Assembly: GCF_005405365.1 (NCBI RefSeq)
Contig: NZ_BJDX01000007.1
Location: 62,001-126,000, forward strand
Source: Enterococcus xiangfangensis
Lineage (GTDB): Bacteria; Bacillota; Bacilli; Lactobacillales; Enterococcaceae
Direction: 5' to 3'
Length of the DNA: 64,000 nt
Shown: one piece after another, positions 25,066 to 34,033 of the stretch
How positions within the stretch are numbered: position 1 is the first letter of the stretch
Layout: every line of letters begins with the position of its first letter
Position numbers and translations under genes: made by a program
Notes under the pieces: model-generated
Seen by the model: the letters and a program-made list of their open reading frames with translations, nothing else
Databases searched by the model: none
What the model was told of the DNA's origin: nothing

Positions 25066-26016
25066 ATGTTTCAATTATCCTATGATCATATTGACAAAAG
25101 CGTAATTTTCACCAAAGTTTCAATAAAAAAAGAGTTAGAGGTGACCTTCTCAAATCTTGGAGCTTCAATTTTCAATATTTCATTTTCAGATAATCGCAGT
25201 AATTTGGAAAATATTTTAGTCGCTCCACCAAAAGATATTTGGTTGAATAATAAAACCTTTGCTGGAAGTATTGTCGGGCCTTTAGCTGGACGTTATGAGG
25301 TTGGTAAAACGACCCTTGAAAGGAATCGACCGCCCATTCATTTCCACGGGGGATCTAATGGCTGGGACAAGCTGATATGGAAACAATCAGTTACTGAAAA
25401 TAATGATTCTATTACCATTTCTTTTTGCCATTCAACCTCAGACTACGTGGCTTCAGTTATTTACAGCATTGATAGCGGTTACAATCTTATTATGGAAATC
25501 TTGGTAAATCCTACAGCTGAGACTTATCTAAATCCAACAAATCATATGTATTTCAACTTGAATGGTTCAGCTTTCCAACCTATAACCAACCATCTTTTTC
25601 AGATTAATTCTGATTTATTATTTCACGAAAAAAACGGTTTGATTCAATCAACAGTACCATTTCCTGTCCCAAGTCAGCTGAATTTTCAGTCGTTAAACGA
25701 TCTTTCCACATTAGCAAATTTTGAAGGAATCAATCACACATACCAACTCCACAACGAGCAGGCTGGAATTTTGAGACATCCAACGAATGGACGACAGATA
25801 ACATTTACTACAACCTTGCCTAGTGTTGTTATTTATACATTCAACACTACACAAGAAACTTTCGCTAGTGATCATCAACTTTACCCTATTTATAGTGGAA
25901 TAACTTTTGAAACCCAGTATCCAGCAAACCAATTGGAGAGGGTGACATTTGGACCGAAAAAACCTTACCATTCCAAAACAACTTATAATTTTTCAATCAT
26001 TGGAGGAGGAAAATGA
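25066..26016 (+). CDS. Aldose 1-epimerase (galactose mutarotase family)
   Basis: The 316-residue protein carries the mutarotase active-site elements: HFHGGSNGWDK (first histidine), NPTNHMYFNLNG (second histidine) and GITFETQYP (glutamate). It interconverts alpha and beta anomers of an aldose. It diverges from the FAD operon and overlaps the esterase gene by 4 nt (ATGA), so the two are co-translated; TATACT at 25041-25046 is a candidate -10. The intergenic space shared with the FAD operon suggests a related sugar-derivative pathway. Confidence 0.9.
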   Translation: MFQLSYDHIDKSVIFTKVSIKKELEVTFSNLGASIFNISFSDNRSNLENILVAPPKDIWLNNKTFAGSIVGPLAGRYEVGKTTLERNRPPIHFHGGSNGWDKLIWKQSVTENNDSITISFCHSTSDYVASVIYSIDSGYNLIMEILVNPTAETYLNPTNHMYFNLNGSAFQPITNHLFQINSDLLFHEKNGLIQSTVPFPVPSQLNFQSLNDLSTLANFEGINHTYQLHNEQAGILRHPTNGRQITFTTTLPSVVIYTFNTTQETFASDHQLYPIYSGITFETQYPANQLERVTFGPKKPYHSKTTYNFSIIGGGK

Positions 26017-26807
26017 TACAAGAAAAAATAGAAATTGACAAAGCAGAATTGACAACATATATTTTAGACAATTATCCCGAAATTGATCTCAATAGAAAAC
26101 GTCCAGCAGTCGTAATTTGCCCTGGTGGAGCTTATAAATTATTATCAGATACCGAGACCGAATCAATTGCGGTCAAAATGATGTCCTTAGGATTTCATGC
26201 CTTTATTTTACGATACAGTATTAAACCTGTAATATTTCCACAATCACTCATTGAATTAGCCAAAAGCATGCAAGTTATTCGAAGAAATGCTGAAAAATGG
26301 AATATTGATGAAAATAAAATCATCGTTGCCGGATTTTCTGCTGGTGGACATCTTGCCGCAAGCTTAGGAGTATTTTGGAACGAGGCATTTCTCAAAGAAC
26401 AGTTATTTGGTAATGAGCAGGAATGGAAACCAAATGGATTGTTATTATGCTACCCAGTAATCACCTCTGGTCCCTTCGCCCATGGAAGTTCTCTTCAAAA
26501 TTTATTGGGTGAAAACTACGATAAACTAAAAGTAAAAATGTCTCTAGAAAATCAAATCACGAAGGATACTCCAGCAACGTTCATTTGGCATACTGTGGAA
26601 GATCAAAGTGTTCCTGTAGAAAATAGTTTACTGTTTGCAAACAAGCTACAATCTGTCGGTGTTCCCTTCGAATTACACATTTTTCCAAAAGGTATTCACG
26701 GGCTGAGCTTAGCCACTTCTGAAACAACCAGTGATCCACAAAAAATTGATAAAGCTGTATCTAACTGGCCTTGGCTATTCAAAATTTGGGTTACTGAAAA
26801 TCTGTAG
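26013..26807 (+). CDS. Alpha/beta hydrolase, BD-FAE/acetyl-xylan-esterase-like
   Basis: The 264-residue cytoplasmic esterase has an oxyanion region CPGGAY (about 36-41), nucleophile elbow GFSAG with Ser109, an acid region TVEDQSVPVE and a catalytic histidine in KGIHGLSLA. It resembles esterases that remove acetyl groups from sugars. Coupled to the aldose epimerase by an ATGA overlap, it probably handles an acylated sugar; the substrate is inference. No signal peptide is present. Confidence 0.85.
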   Translation: MIQEKIEIDKAELTTYILDNYPEIDLNRKRPAVVICPGGAYKLLSDTETESIAVKMMSLGFHAFILRYSIKPVIFPQSLIELAKSMQVIRRNAEKWNIDENKIIVAGFSAGGHLAASLGVFWNEAFLKEQLFGNEQEWKPNGLLLCYPVITSGPFAHGSSLQNLLGENYDKLKVKMSLENQITKDTPATFIWHTVEDQSVPVENSLLFANKLQSVGVPFELHIFPKGIHGLSLATSETTSDPQKIDKAVSNWPWLFKIWVTENL

Positions 26808-26866
26808 TATCCATCAAAAAAATTCCGATCATCACTCAAGATAATCGGAATTTTTTTGATGGATAC
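26807..26866 (+). terminator. Long inverted repeat/terminator after the esterase gene
   Basis: GTATCCATCAAAAAAATTCC pairs with GGAATTTTTTTGATGGATAC as part of a 27-bp near-perfect stem (one mismatch). It starts at the last base of the stop codon. Confidence 0.75.
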
Positions 26867-27102
26867 TTATTATACTTTAGGATAGCGCCCCAACCCGGTA
26901 TGACTTTTAATTATTTTTCGATCCATAAGAATTGATTTAGCTTAATCAAGATTGAATTCTTGAATCCACCTTAACTATGTTCTAAAACCCCTTCTTAGAT
27001 TGAAATCATTGCTAGATATTTTTTTCTAAATCCTGAAAGCAAGCCACTATTTTATCGAAGGTCATTTCTTACCTTCAAAGTTTCATTTCTTTGAAAAACG
27101 CC

Positions 27103-27582
27103 TTATTTATGATACGGCTCCCCTGCATTGATTCGGAATGTTCGATAAATTTGTTCTATTAGGATCAGGCGCATTAGTTGGTGCGGGTAGGTCATTTTCC
27201 CGAATGAGATTTGAGCATTGCTGCGTTTGAGGACTTGATCGCTCAAGCCTAATGAGCCGCCGATGACGAAAACGAATTGGCTTTTTCCACTGATTTGGAG
27301 TTTGTCTAATATAGCTGCAAACGTTTCACTGCTAGGATTTTCGCCATTGATCGCTAGTGCAAAGACGTATTCTTGTTCTTTGATTTTAGCAAGGATTCGC
27401 TCGCCTTCTTTTGTTTTGACTTGGATCATCTCGGCGTCGCTGAGTTTTTCTGGTGCTTTCTCGTCTGCCACTTCGATTAACGTGATCTTGCAATACTTTG
27501 ATAAGCGTTTAGTATATTCTGAAATTCCTTGAACGAGGTATTTTTCTTTCAGTTTTCCCACAGAAATAATTTTGATATTCAT
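27103..27582 (-). CDS. rlmH: 23S rRNA pseudouridine-1915 N3-methyltransferase RlmH
   Basis: The 159-residue SPOUT methyltransferase is full length, from [15 protein letters not shown] to the C-terminal knot [16 protein letters not shown] and [14 protein letters not shown]. It methylates pseudouridine 1915 of 23S rRNA in assembled ribosomes. It diverges from htrA across a 339-bp region filled with DnaA-box-like sequences. The rlmH/htrA pairing near the replication origin is familiar from streptococci. Confidence 0.96.
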   Translation of the reverse strand: MNIKIISVGKLKEKYLVQGISEYTKRLSKYCKITLIEVADEKAPEKLSDAEMIQVKTKEGERILAKIKEQEYVFALAINGENPSSETFAAILDKLQISGKSQFVFVIGGSLGLSDQVLKRSNAQISFGKMTYPHQLMRLILIEQIYRTFRINAGEPYHK

Positions 27583-27594
27583 TTTCTTTCACCT

Positions 27595-27811
27595 TTTTCC
27601 ACTAAGTTATACACATTAGTCACAGGGTTATCCCCAGATTTAGGATTTCTCTAGCCTTTTTTAGGGCTGTTTTCGATACAAACATATGTTTTCCACTGAG
27701 TTATCCCTATTATCCACATTTATGTGGATAAAATAATTTAATTAATCAACAATCTTTTTCCTTAGTTTTCCACTGATTTTGTGGAAAACAATTTTTCTTC
27801 ATTTCTCCACA
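27595..27811. other. Cluster of DnaA-box-like sequences between rlmH and htrA
   Basis: Exact or near TTATCCACA 9-mers: TTATACACA (27607-27615), TTATCCACA (27710-27718), TGTGGATAA on the other strand (27723-27731). One- or two-mismatch forms: TTTTCCACT (27595, 27689, 27766), TTATCCCCA (27628), TTATCCCTA (27701), TGTGGAAAA (27780), TTCTCCACA (27803). Ten elements fall within 217 bp of AT-rich DNA. No dnaA, dnaN or parB is adjacent. Confidence 0.7.
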
Positions 27812-27921
27812 TTTTCCTCCAAAACTTTTTCATAAAAAAGTCAAATCGGTGTAGTAGACTTAACTTACAGAAAAATACTATACTCAATATAACTTAAATT
27901 ATAGTAGAGGTGGAGGAAATT

Positions 27922-29217
27922 ATGATAAGAAAAGATATTACACCCACGCCAAAAAAATCAACGGGTTTTTTTAGACGATTTGGGATTAGTTTATTAGGCG
28001 GTATACTCGGCGCGGTTCTTACGATCGGAATTTTCTATGTAGCGAACGGTTCATTGCTTAGTCCAAATACTCAAAGTACTAGCGGCTCGCCAAGTGCTGG
28101 CAATACAACTGTCAGCAATATGAAAGTGGATGTTAATTCCGATGTTACTGATGCTGCTAGCAAAGTACAAGATGCCGTCGTTTCGGTCATCAATTTACAA
28201 AATCAGCAATCACAAAGCGATATCAGCGGCTTTTCTGATATTTTCGGCAGCAGTGAAGAGCAATCAGAAAGTTCTGATGATCAACTAGAAGAAGCGTCAG
28301 AAGGTTCTGGTGTCATCTATAAAGTAGAAGGCAAAACTGCCTATATCGTAACAAACAATCATGTGGTAGAAAGTCAAGACGGTCTTGAAGTTTTATTGAA
28401 AGATGGTTCAAAAGTCAAAGCCACTTTGATCGGAACAGATGCATACACTGACTTGGCCGTTTTAAAAGTGGAATCGGATAAAGTGGCAGATATCACCGCG
28501 GCTACTTTTGGTGATTCCAGCAATCTAAAAGTCGGCGAACCGGCAATTGCCTTAGGTTCTCCTCTTGGTTCTCAATATGCAAACTCAGTTACATCAGGGA
28601 TTATTTCTTCCTTGAACCGGCAAGTTGTCAATCAAAATGACGACGGGCAAACAGTCAACATCAACGCGATTCAAACAGATGCTGCGATCAATCCCGGCAA
28701 CTCTGGCGGACCTTTAGTAAATATGGCTGGGCAAGTAGTCGGAATCAACTCTAGCAAGATCGTCCAAACTGAATCAAATGTTAGTGTTGAAGGAATTGGT
28801 TTTGCCATTCCAAGTAATGATGTGGTCAATGTCATCAATCAACTGGAAAAAGACGGCAAAGTAATCCGGCCTGCACTTGGTATCTCGATGGTCAACCTAT
28901 CTGATTTATCAACAGAACAATTAAGTGAAATCGTTAAAGTGCCAAGCTCTGTTACAAATGGGGTTGTCGTTGCTAAAGTCCAATCTTCCACGCCAGCAGA
29001 CCAAGCCGGCTTGAAGAAATACGATGTGATCACTAAGATCGGTGATACTGAAGTGGCAACTGGCGTTGAACTACAATCAGCATTGTACAAATACAAAGTT
29101 GGTGACACCATAAAAATTACTTACTATCGTCAAGATAAGAAAGAGACTGTTTCAATCAAATTGAGTACTGACACTACTTCGCTACAATCTAATACTGAGC
29201 AACAAGGTAATAATTAA
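27922..29217 (+). CDS. htrA: HtrA/DegP-like membrane-anchored serine protease
   Basis: The 431-residue protein has a short cytoplasmic N-terminus, one membrane helix (about 22-41), a serine/glutamate-rich linker, a trypsin-like protease domain with His147 (VTNNHVV), Asp177 (AYTDLAVLKV) and Ser261 (NPGNSGGPLV), and one C-terminal PDZ domain (about 320-410). It degrades misfolded exported proteins at the outer membrane face. The ATG at 27922 has GGAGG 5 nt upstream; the frame also opens at a GTG four codons earlier. The promoter region overlaps the DnaA-box cluster. Confidence 0.95.
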   Translation: MIRKDITPTPKKSTGFFRRFGISLLGGILGAVLTIGIFYVANGSLLSPNTQSTSGSPSAGNTTVSNMKVDVNSDVTDAASKVQDAVVSVINLQNQQSQSDISGFSDIFGSSEEQSESSDDQLEEASEGSGVIYKVEGKTAYIVTNNHVVESQDGLEVLLKDGSKVKATLIGTDAYTDLAVLKVESDKVADITAATFGDSSNLKVGEPAIALGSPLGSQYANSVTSGIISSLNRQVVNQNDDGQTVNINAIQTDAAINPGNSGGPLVNMAGQVVGINSSKIVQTESNVSVEGIGFAIPSNDVVNVINQLEKDGKVIRPALGISMVNLSDLSTEQLSEIVKVPSSVTNGVVVAKVQSSTPADQAGLKKYDVITKIGDTEVATGVELQSALYKYKVGDTIKITYYRQDKKETVSIKLSTDTTSLQSNTEQQGNN

Positions 29218-29220
29218 ATA

Positions 29221-29256
29221 AAAAAATTCCGTTGAGCTGACTCAACGGAATTTTTT
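29221..29256. terminator. Bidirectional terminator between htrA and ytpR
   Basis: AAAAAATTCCGTTGAG pairs perfectly with CTCAACGGAATTTTTT around CTGA. Its right arm overlaps the last bases of the opposing gene. Confidence 0.9.
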
Positions 29257-29866
29257 ATTTGCCTATTTCAAATTTTTCACCAATTTTAGCATCTTCAGCT
29301 AAAACTAAGATTCCTTTTTTCTCCGGTGCATTTGGTAGATGAAGTTCTCTAGCTGAACAGATCATTCCAAAACTATCAACACCGCGTAAATTTCCCGGCC
29401 AAATCATTTGACCATCCGGCATCATCGCACCAGGTTTTGCGACCACAACTTTTTGTCCTGCCGCAATATTCGGCGCACCGCAAACAATCTGCAAGGTCTT
29501 TCCGCCGTCGATCTCGGTTTCAGTAATATGCAAGTGGTCTGAGTCAGGATGTGGCACACAAGTCTTCACATAACCAACTACAAATTTTGGCGAAAGATCA
29601 GTTGCCAATCGTTCTTCAAAACCAGCTAGCTTCAAATGTTCATTTAAGATTTCGATTTCTTTTTCAGACAATTCCACTTGACCATTGCCATGGATCGGTA
29701 AATACTCTGAAACATTAAAAAAGTTCCAGGCTACTGTTGTCCCATCTGTCGTTTGGACGCGGGCAACATCTCCTTTTTTCTCGATGGCATTGTCTTTGTT
29801 TTCATCATTTTTGACGATCACCATCAACGTGTCGCCAATATTTTGTTTATTATACGCAAAAATCAC
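29255..29866 (-). CDS. ytpR: YtpR-family tRNA-binding-domain protein
   Basis: The 203-residue protein has an N-terminal DUF4479-like segment (NKQNIGDTLMVIV) and a C-terminal EMAP-II/Tyr-tRNA-synthetase-like OB fold (VGYVKTCVPHPDSDHLHITETEI, IVCGAPNIAAGQKV, FGMICSARELHL). It resembles the tRNA-binding module of the PheT beta subunit but is stand-alone. The GTG start at 29866 is supported by GGAGG 7 nt upstream; the frame extends 13 codons further without a site. Confidence 0.9.
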   Translation of the reverse strand: MIFAYNKQNIGDTLMVIVKNDENKDNAIEKKGDVARVQTTDGTTVAWNFFNVSEYLPIHGNGQVELSEKEIEILNEHLKLAGFEERLATDLSPKFVVGYVKTCVPHPDSDHLHITETEIDGGKTLQIVCGAPNIAAGQKVVVAKPGAMMPDGQMIWPGNLRGVDSFGMICSARELHLPNAPEKKGILVLAEDAKIGEKFEIGK

Positions 29867-30057
29867 GGTTCTACCTCCAGTCATAGTCCTCTCGTATCTT
29901 AACAAATCTAACAGGACTTTTGCATGAGTTTTTTTTCATTTCCAGCTTAGTAAATGAGTACTTGTTATACAAATGATTAAATCACAGCCATCTGCACACT
30001 CAATTTTATAGATTCCTAATTGCTAGTATTTCGCTTTTCGCTCATTTTTCCCCAAAT

Positions 30058-30081
30058 AAAAAGCTGGTCAAGCCAGCTTTT
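30058..30081 (-). terminator. Terminator of the thioredoxin/universal-stress operon
   Basis: The stem AAAGCTGG/CCAGCTTT overlaps the stop of the stress-protein gene and is followed by T residues on the minus strand. Confidence 0.75.
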
Positions 30082-30535
30082 ATTCAGCACTTGGATGAAC
30101 GATCAAGACATCACACGCTGCTTCTTTGATAACATAACTAGCTACACTGCCCGTCATGAAACGCTCCACAGCATTCAGACCAGATTGTCCGACCATGATC
30201 AAGTCAATGTCGTATTTTTCTGGTAATGTTTTTGCCATCGCTTCTTTTGCCGATCCATAGGCAATAATGCCTTCAATTTTGTTATAACCTAATTCAGCCC
30301 CTAAATCTTTACATTCGTTGATCAAGTCTTTCGCATCGGCGGCCAATTGATCCATAATATTTTGATTTAACGGTGAGTAGCTCATGAACGTGTAGATTTG
30401 ATGATCGATCACATTGGCTACATATACAGTTCCTTGATTTCGTTTAGCGACGGCTAACGCTTTTTTGAAAGCTTCCATTGCTTGGTCGCTGCCATCGATT
30501 CCGACTAAGATATTTTGATACGATTGTGTAAACAT
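30080..30535 (-). CDS. Universal stress protein (UspA family)
   Basis: The 151-residue single-domain Usp begins NILVGIDGSDQAMEAFKKAL and carries the ATP-binding signature GQSGLNAVERFMTGSVASYVI (GxxG-x9-GS type), so it probably binds ATP. It follows the thioredoxin-like gene by 9 nt, an apparent two-gene stress operon, with GGAGAG before the ATG. Confidence 0.93.
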   Translation of the reverse strand: MFTQSYQNILVGIDGSDQAMEAFKKALAVAKRNQGTVYVANVIDHQIYTFMSYSPLNQNIMDQLAADAKDLINECKDLGAELGYNKIEGIIAYGSAKEAMAKTLPEKYDIDLIMVGQSGLNAVERFMTGSVASYVIKEAACDVLIVHPSAE

Positions 30536-30544
30536 GACACTCTC

Positions 30545-30862
30545 CTACCCTTCTACGCGTTGCAAAAAGTCAGCAATCTCGTTTTTTGTTTTACGATTTT
30601 TATTAACTAACCGACCTAATTCTTCCCCATCGTTTACTACGACAAAACTCGGAATCCCAAAAATATTCCACTCAGCTGCTACATCGATATACTCATCGCG
30701 ATCAACTTGAATAAATTGAAATTGCGGGAATTCTGCTTCGATTTCTGGCATCTGCGGCTTGATAAAGTTGCAATCACCACACCAGCCCGCGGTAAAGAAG
30801 AAAACATTCTTTCCTTTTTCTGCGTAACCAGCTAACTCTTCAATACTTTTAGGGATAATCAT
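30545..30862 (-). CDS. Thioredoxin-family protein
   Basis: The 105-residue thioredoxin fold has the active site WCGDC (residues 27-31, FFTAGWCGDCNFIKPQMPEIE) instead of the usual WCGPC, and cis-proline segment FGIPSFVVV. The Asp in the CxxC resembles the YtpP-like thioredoxins of Firmicutes and should alter the redox potential. The start at 30862 is chosen because AAAGG lies about 12 nt upstream; the frame runs 25 codons further without family similarity. Confidence 0.9.
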   Translation of the reverse strand: MIIPKSIEELAGYAEKGKNVFFFTAGWCGDCNFIKPQMPEIEAEFPQFQFIQVDRDEYIDVAAEWNIFGIPSFVVVNDGEELGRLVNKNRKTKNEIADFLQRVEG

Positions 30863-31138
30863 TTCGTCACGACCTTTTCTTTTACTATCTTGATTATACA
30901 CTTTTCGATCTTTTTGAGAAAGAAGGGCACTCGTCATCTTTCTTTCCAGTCTTTGTGCGGATTTATGTTAAAATAAGATGAGCCCGAAATGAAAGTGACA
31001 GCTACTGGTTTCACTTTAACTATCGAAAAAATTTGTAAAAAAAATGCCTCAGATTGAATGAATGATCGATACCTGTTTTTCTGAGGTCATTTCGTTGAGT
31101 ATGCAAAAAGCAAGTGAAAGAACAAGGAGGTTTGTACT

Positions 31139-31474
31139 ATGGAAAAAACCAAAAAATTTGCCCAAGGTCTCATTGTTGGTTCGTCAATCGGACTAGCTAC
31201 CGGCATTATTGCACATCATTATTACAAAAAAAAACAAAAAATGTCTCCCGACAAGGTCTTAGAGCAAATCAAAACTGATTTTTTGAAAGAAGGTCCGATC
31301 GAAGGTTCATGGATTTCTTTTGATACTGAACGGATGCAAAAATTTGCTATCACAATGGATGTCCTTTCTGGTGGAATTACCCGCACCGAAGACGATCATT
31401 TGGTGGCATATGAATTTAAAGCAGATGCTAAGACTGGTGCTGTTTTAAAGATTGATCGACTGATTGCTGATTGA
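31139..31474 (+). CDS. Small PepSY-like protein with N-terminal membrane segment
   Basis: The 111-residue protein has a glycine-rich hydrophobic segment (GLIVGSSIGLATGIIAHHYY, about 10-29) followed by KKKQK, then a PepSY-like domain (DHLVAYEFKADAKTGAVLKIDRLI). It probably lies at the membrane with the domain at one face. An AAGGAGG site precedes the ATG, and a CCTCAGA/TCTGAGG hairpin lies in the leader at about 31047-31086. The function is unknown. Confidence 0.75.
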   Translation: MEKTKKFAQGLIVGSSIGLATGIIAHHYYKKKQKMSPDKVLEQIKTDFLKEGPIEGSWISFDTERMQKFAITMDVLSGGITRTEDDHLVAYEFKADAKTGAVLKIDRLIAD

Positions 31475-31491
31475 ATCTATAATTTAAAAAA

Positions 31492-31526
31492 AATGGGGTG
31501 TGACAAGACTTTTGTCACACCCCATT
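31492..31526 (-). terminator. Terminator between the PepSY gene and pepV
   Basis: AATGGGGTGTGACAA pairs perfectly with TTGTCACACCCCATT. The T-tract lies on the minus strand, serving pepV. Confidence 0.85.
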
Positions 31527-31589
31527 AGTATATCTAATATCCTTTAAGATTCGGCTCGTTTTTAACTGAATCATTTAAATTGATCAAAC

Positions 31590-33002
31590 TTATTTTACTA
31601 AGCGATAGATTGCATCAGCATAGATGACTGCAGAGTTTAAGATATCTTCAACAGACATATATTCATTGGCTTGGTGCATTGTATCTTCAAAGCCAGGGAA
31701 TTGTGCGCCGTATGCAACACCGCGTTCTAGTAAGCGACCGAATGTTCCACCGCCGATCACTTTTTCTTCGCCTTTGATTCCTGTGTGTTCTTCAAATGTA
31801 TCCAACAATGTAGCAACTAACGGATCATCTGCTGGTACGTAGTGAGGCAGCATATGATGTCCACCTTGAGTCACATTTACATCTGAGCCGAATAATTCAT
31901 CAAGTTTTGCTTTGATTTCTTCAGCAGATGTCCCTTTAGGATAACGGAAATTCAATGTAATCCGGTTATCATTGTCTTGACCATCTTTGAAGCTGAAGAT
32001 GCCGGCATTCATTGTTAATTCACCCATTTTTTCGTTATCGAAATCAACGCCTAATTTTTTACCATAAACATCTTCATGGATGTATTTTGCACTGTTTTCG
32101 ATAAAGGCTTTTGCACCTTTGTCAAAGTCATAATTGTTCAAGAAAACAGCTAAGAACGTTCCGGCGTTTGTCCCTAATTGAGGGCTGGCACCGTGAGCTG
32201 CTTTTCCGTCTAAATGTAAAGTAACAGTTGAACCAGATACTTCTGCTTTCCCGCTAACTGGATTGCTTTCTACATAATTCGCAAAATCTGCCGCGATCTT
32301 TTCAGCAGCTGCTGCGTCTGCAACTTTCACTTCTGCAACGGCATTTCCGGGAACCATATTTTCACGCAGACCCGCTTCAAAGCTTACTAAAACATAGGCA
32401 GTTCCATTTGTTCCGTCAAAATGAGGAATCATAGTTACATTTCCTTTTTCACCATTGATGATTGGGAAGTACGCATCTGGTGAGAAACCAAAGTCAGGTT
32501 TTTCTTCATGTTCAAAGTAATAGTCCATGTCTCCCCAGCCGCTTTCTTCGTCAGTACCGAAAACAAAACGGATTTTTTTAGAAACTGGCAAGCCTAATTC
32601 TTTGATGATTTTAACTGCGTAATAGGCAGCAACTGAAGGGCCTTTGTCATCACTTGATCCGCGAGCGTATAATTTTCCGTCGCGAATTTCTGGTTCGTAA
32701 GGATCTGAATCCCAACCGTCGCCAGCAGGTACGACATCTAAGTGTCCGAAGATTCCTAATGTTTCATCTCCGTCACCGTAATCAAAATGACCGGCATAGT
32801 TGTCGACATTTTTTGTTTTGAAGCCATCACGTTCTGCGATCTCAAGCATTTTTTCTAATGCTTCAACCGGTCCAGGTCCGAATGGTGCTTCTTTGGTTGC
32901 TTTGTCGTCTTCACGTTCACTTTTGATCCGTAATAAGGTGAATAAATCAGCTAATAGATCCTCTTTACGTGCTTCGACTTCTTTTTTAAAATCGATTGTC
33001 AT
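31590..33002 (-). CDS. pepV: Dipeptidase PepV (M20 family)
   Basis: The 470-residue M20 metallopeptidase has zinc-ligand motif GHLDVVPAGDGW (His87, Asp89), DDKGP, the catalytic glutamate region FGTDEESGWGDMDYY, and a C-terminal GGGTFGR. PepV cleaves dipeptides with a free N-terminus and contributes to nutrition on peptides. The length matches lactobacillal PepV. It is monocistronic with its own terminator. Confidence 0.95.
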   Translation of the reverse strand: MTIDFKKEVEARKEDLLADLFTLLRIKSEREDDKATKEAPFGPGPVEALEKMLEIAERDGFKTKNVDNYAGHFDYGDGDETLGIFGHLDVVPAGDGWDSDPYEPEIRDGKLYARGSSDDKGPSVAAYYAVKIIKELGLPVSKKIRFVFGTDEESGWGDMDYYFEHEEKPDFGFSPDAYFPIINGEKGNVTMIPHFDGTNGTAYVLVSFEAGLRENMVPGNAVAEVKVADAAAAEKIAADFANYVESNPVSGKAEVSGSTVTLHLDGKAAHGASPQLGTNAGTFLAVFLNNYDFDKGAKAFIENSAKYIHEDVYGKKLGVDFDNEKMGELTMNAGIFSFKDGQDNDNRITLNFRYPKGTSAEEIKAKLDELFGSDVNVTQGGHHMLPHYVPADDPLVATLLDTFEEHTGIKGEEKVIGGGTFGRLLERGVAYGAQFPGFEDTMHQANEYMSVEDILNSAVIYADAIYRLVK

Positions 33003-33191
33003 TGAAAGATTCCTCCTTTAATTAAAACCACTATAATGATAGCACTCTATCCAATAGAAAAACAATGATAACTCTTTAAGAAATACTAGGACAGACACGA
33101 TTTTTCCCCTATAATAAAATTATAACGAATTTTATCCCATTATTTTTCATAGAAATGCTGAAAAATCAACTGAATGAAAGTAAGTGATGAA

Positions 33192-34031
33192 ATGACTCGA
33201 TTAAGCAAAGAAATTTTAACCCAAACGATCAAAAAGCGGCCGGAAATTTCCCACAAAGGAACCTTTGGCCGAACTGTTCTGATCGGTGGAAACTCACAAT
33301 ATGGCGGTGCGATTATTATGAGCGCAGAAGCCTGTGTCAAAAGTGGCGCAGGACTTACCACCGTAATCACAGCAGCCAAAAATCACAGCGCCCTCCATGC
33401 TCGTTTACCAGAGGCGATGGTAGTATCTTTTGAAGAAACCGCAGTGATCGATTCCGTCTTAGAAACAGCGGATGTCGTTTTAATTGGTCCAGGTCTTGGT
33501 TTAGATCAAACCGCGTTGAAGCTTTTACAAAAAATATTAAAAAATCAACAAGCACAGCAATGGCTGGTGATCGACGGCTCGGCAATTTCGCTTTTTAGTG
33601 AATACCAATTAGCATTGAATTTCCCTGAGCAAACTGTTTTCACTCCGCATCAAGCTGAATGGGCACGGTTAAGCGGCTTATCAATCAATAAACAGAGTGA
33701 AAAAAACAATTGTGCAAAACAAGCAGACTTAGGTGCTAAGATTGTATTAAAAAGTTATCGTACAACACTTTATGATCAAGCCGCGGCTTATTATCAGAAT
33801 CCCTTAGGTAATCCAGGGATGGCTACTGGCGGTATGGGGGATACATTAGCTGGAATGATCACTGGTTTTTTAGCTCAGTTTGAAAAAACTATCGATACAC
33901 TTGCAGCAGCAGTCTATTTGCACAGCTTGATCGGCGATGATTTGGCAAAAACAAATTATGTGGTCCTCCCCACTTCAATCAGTGCGGCATTGCCCCGCTA
34001 TCTGAAAAAATACGCGAGCGAAAGGAAATGA
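33192..34031 (+). CDS. nnrD: ADP-dependent NAD(P)H-hydrate dehydratase
   Basis: The 279-residue YjeF C-terminal-type kinase fold has ISHKGTFGRTVLIGGNSQYGGA near the N-terminus, DVVLIGPGLGLD in the middle, and NPGMATGGMGDTLAGMI near the end. It repairs damaged (hydrated) NADH and NADPH. The YjeF N-terminal epimerase domain is absent, as usual in Firmicutes. The ATG at 33192 gives the family-like N-terminus; an ATG six codons upstream is possible, and neither has a strong ribosome site. Confidence 0.92.
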   Translation: MTRLSKEILTQTIKKRPEISHKGTFGRTVLIGGNSQYGGAIIMSAEACVKSGAGLTTVITAAKNHSALHARLPEAMVVSFEETAVIDSVLETADVVLIGPGLGLDQTALKLLQKILKNQQAQQWLVIDGSAISLFSEYQLALNFPEQTVFTPHQAEWARLSGLSINKQSEKNNCAKQADLGAKIVLKSYRTTLYDQAAAYYQNPLGNPGMATGGMGDTLAGMITGFLAQFEKTIDTLAAAVYLHSLIGDDLAKTNYVVLPTSISAALPRYLKKYASERK

Positions 34032-34033
34032 TT

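Noticed and set aside
26867..27102. Small gene downstream of the esterase
   Set aside because: No frame with a start, ribosome site and coding-like composition was found; only AT-rich sequence is present.
27595..27811. Chromosomal replication origin
   Set aside because: DnaA-box density fits, but dnaA, dnaN, recF, parB and rpmH are absent and neighbours are ordinary, so I list it only as a DnaA-box cluster.
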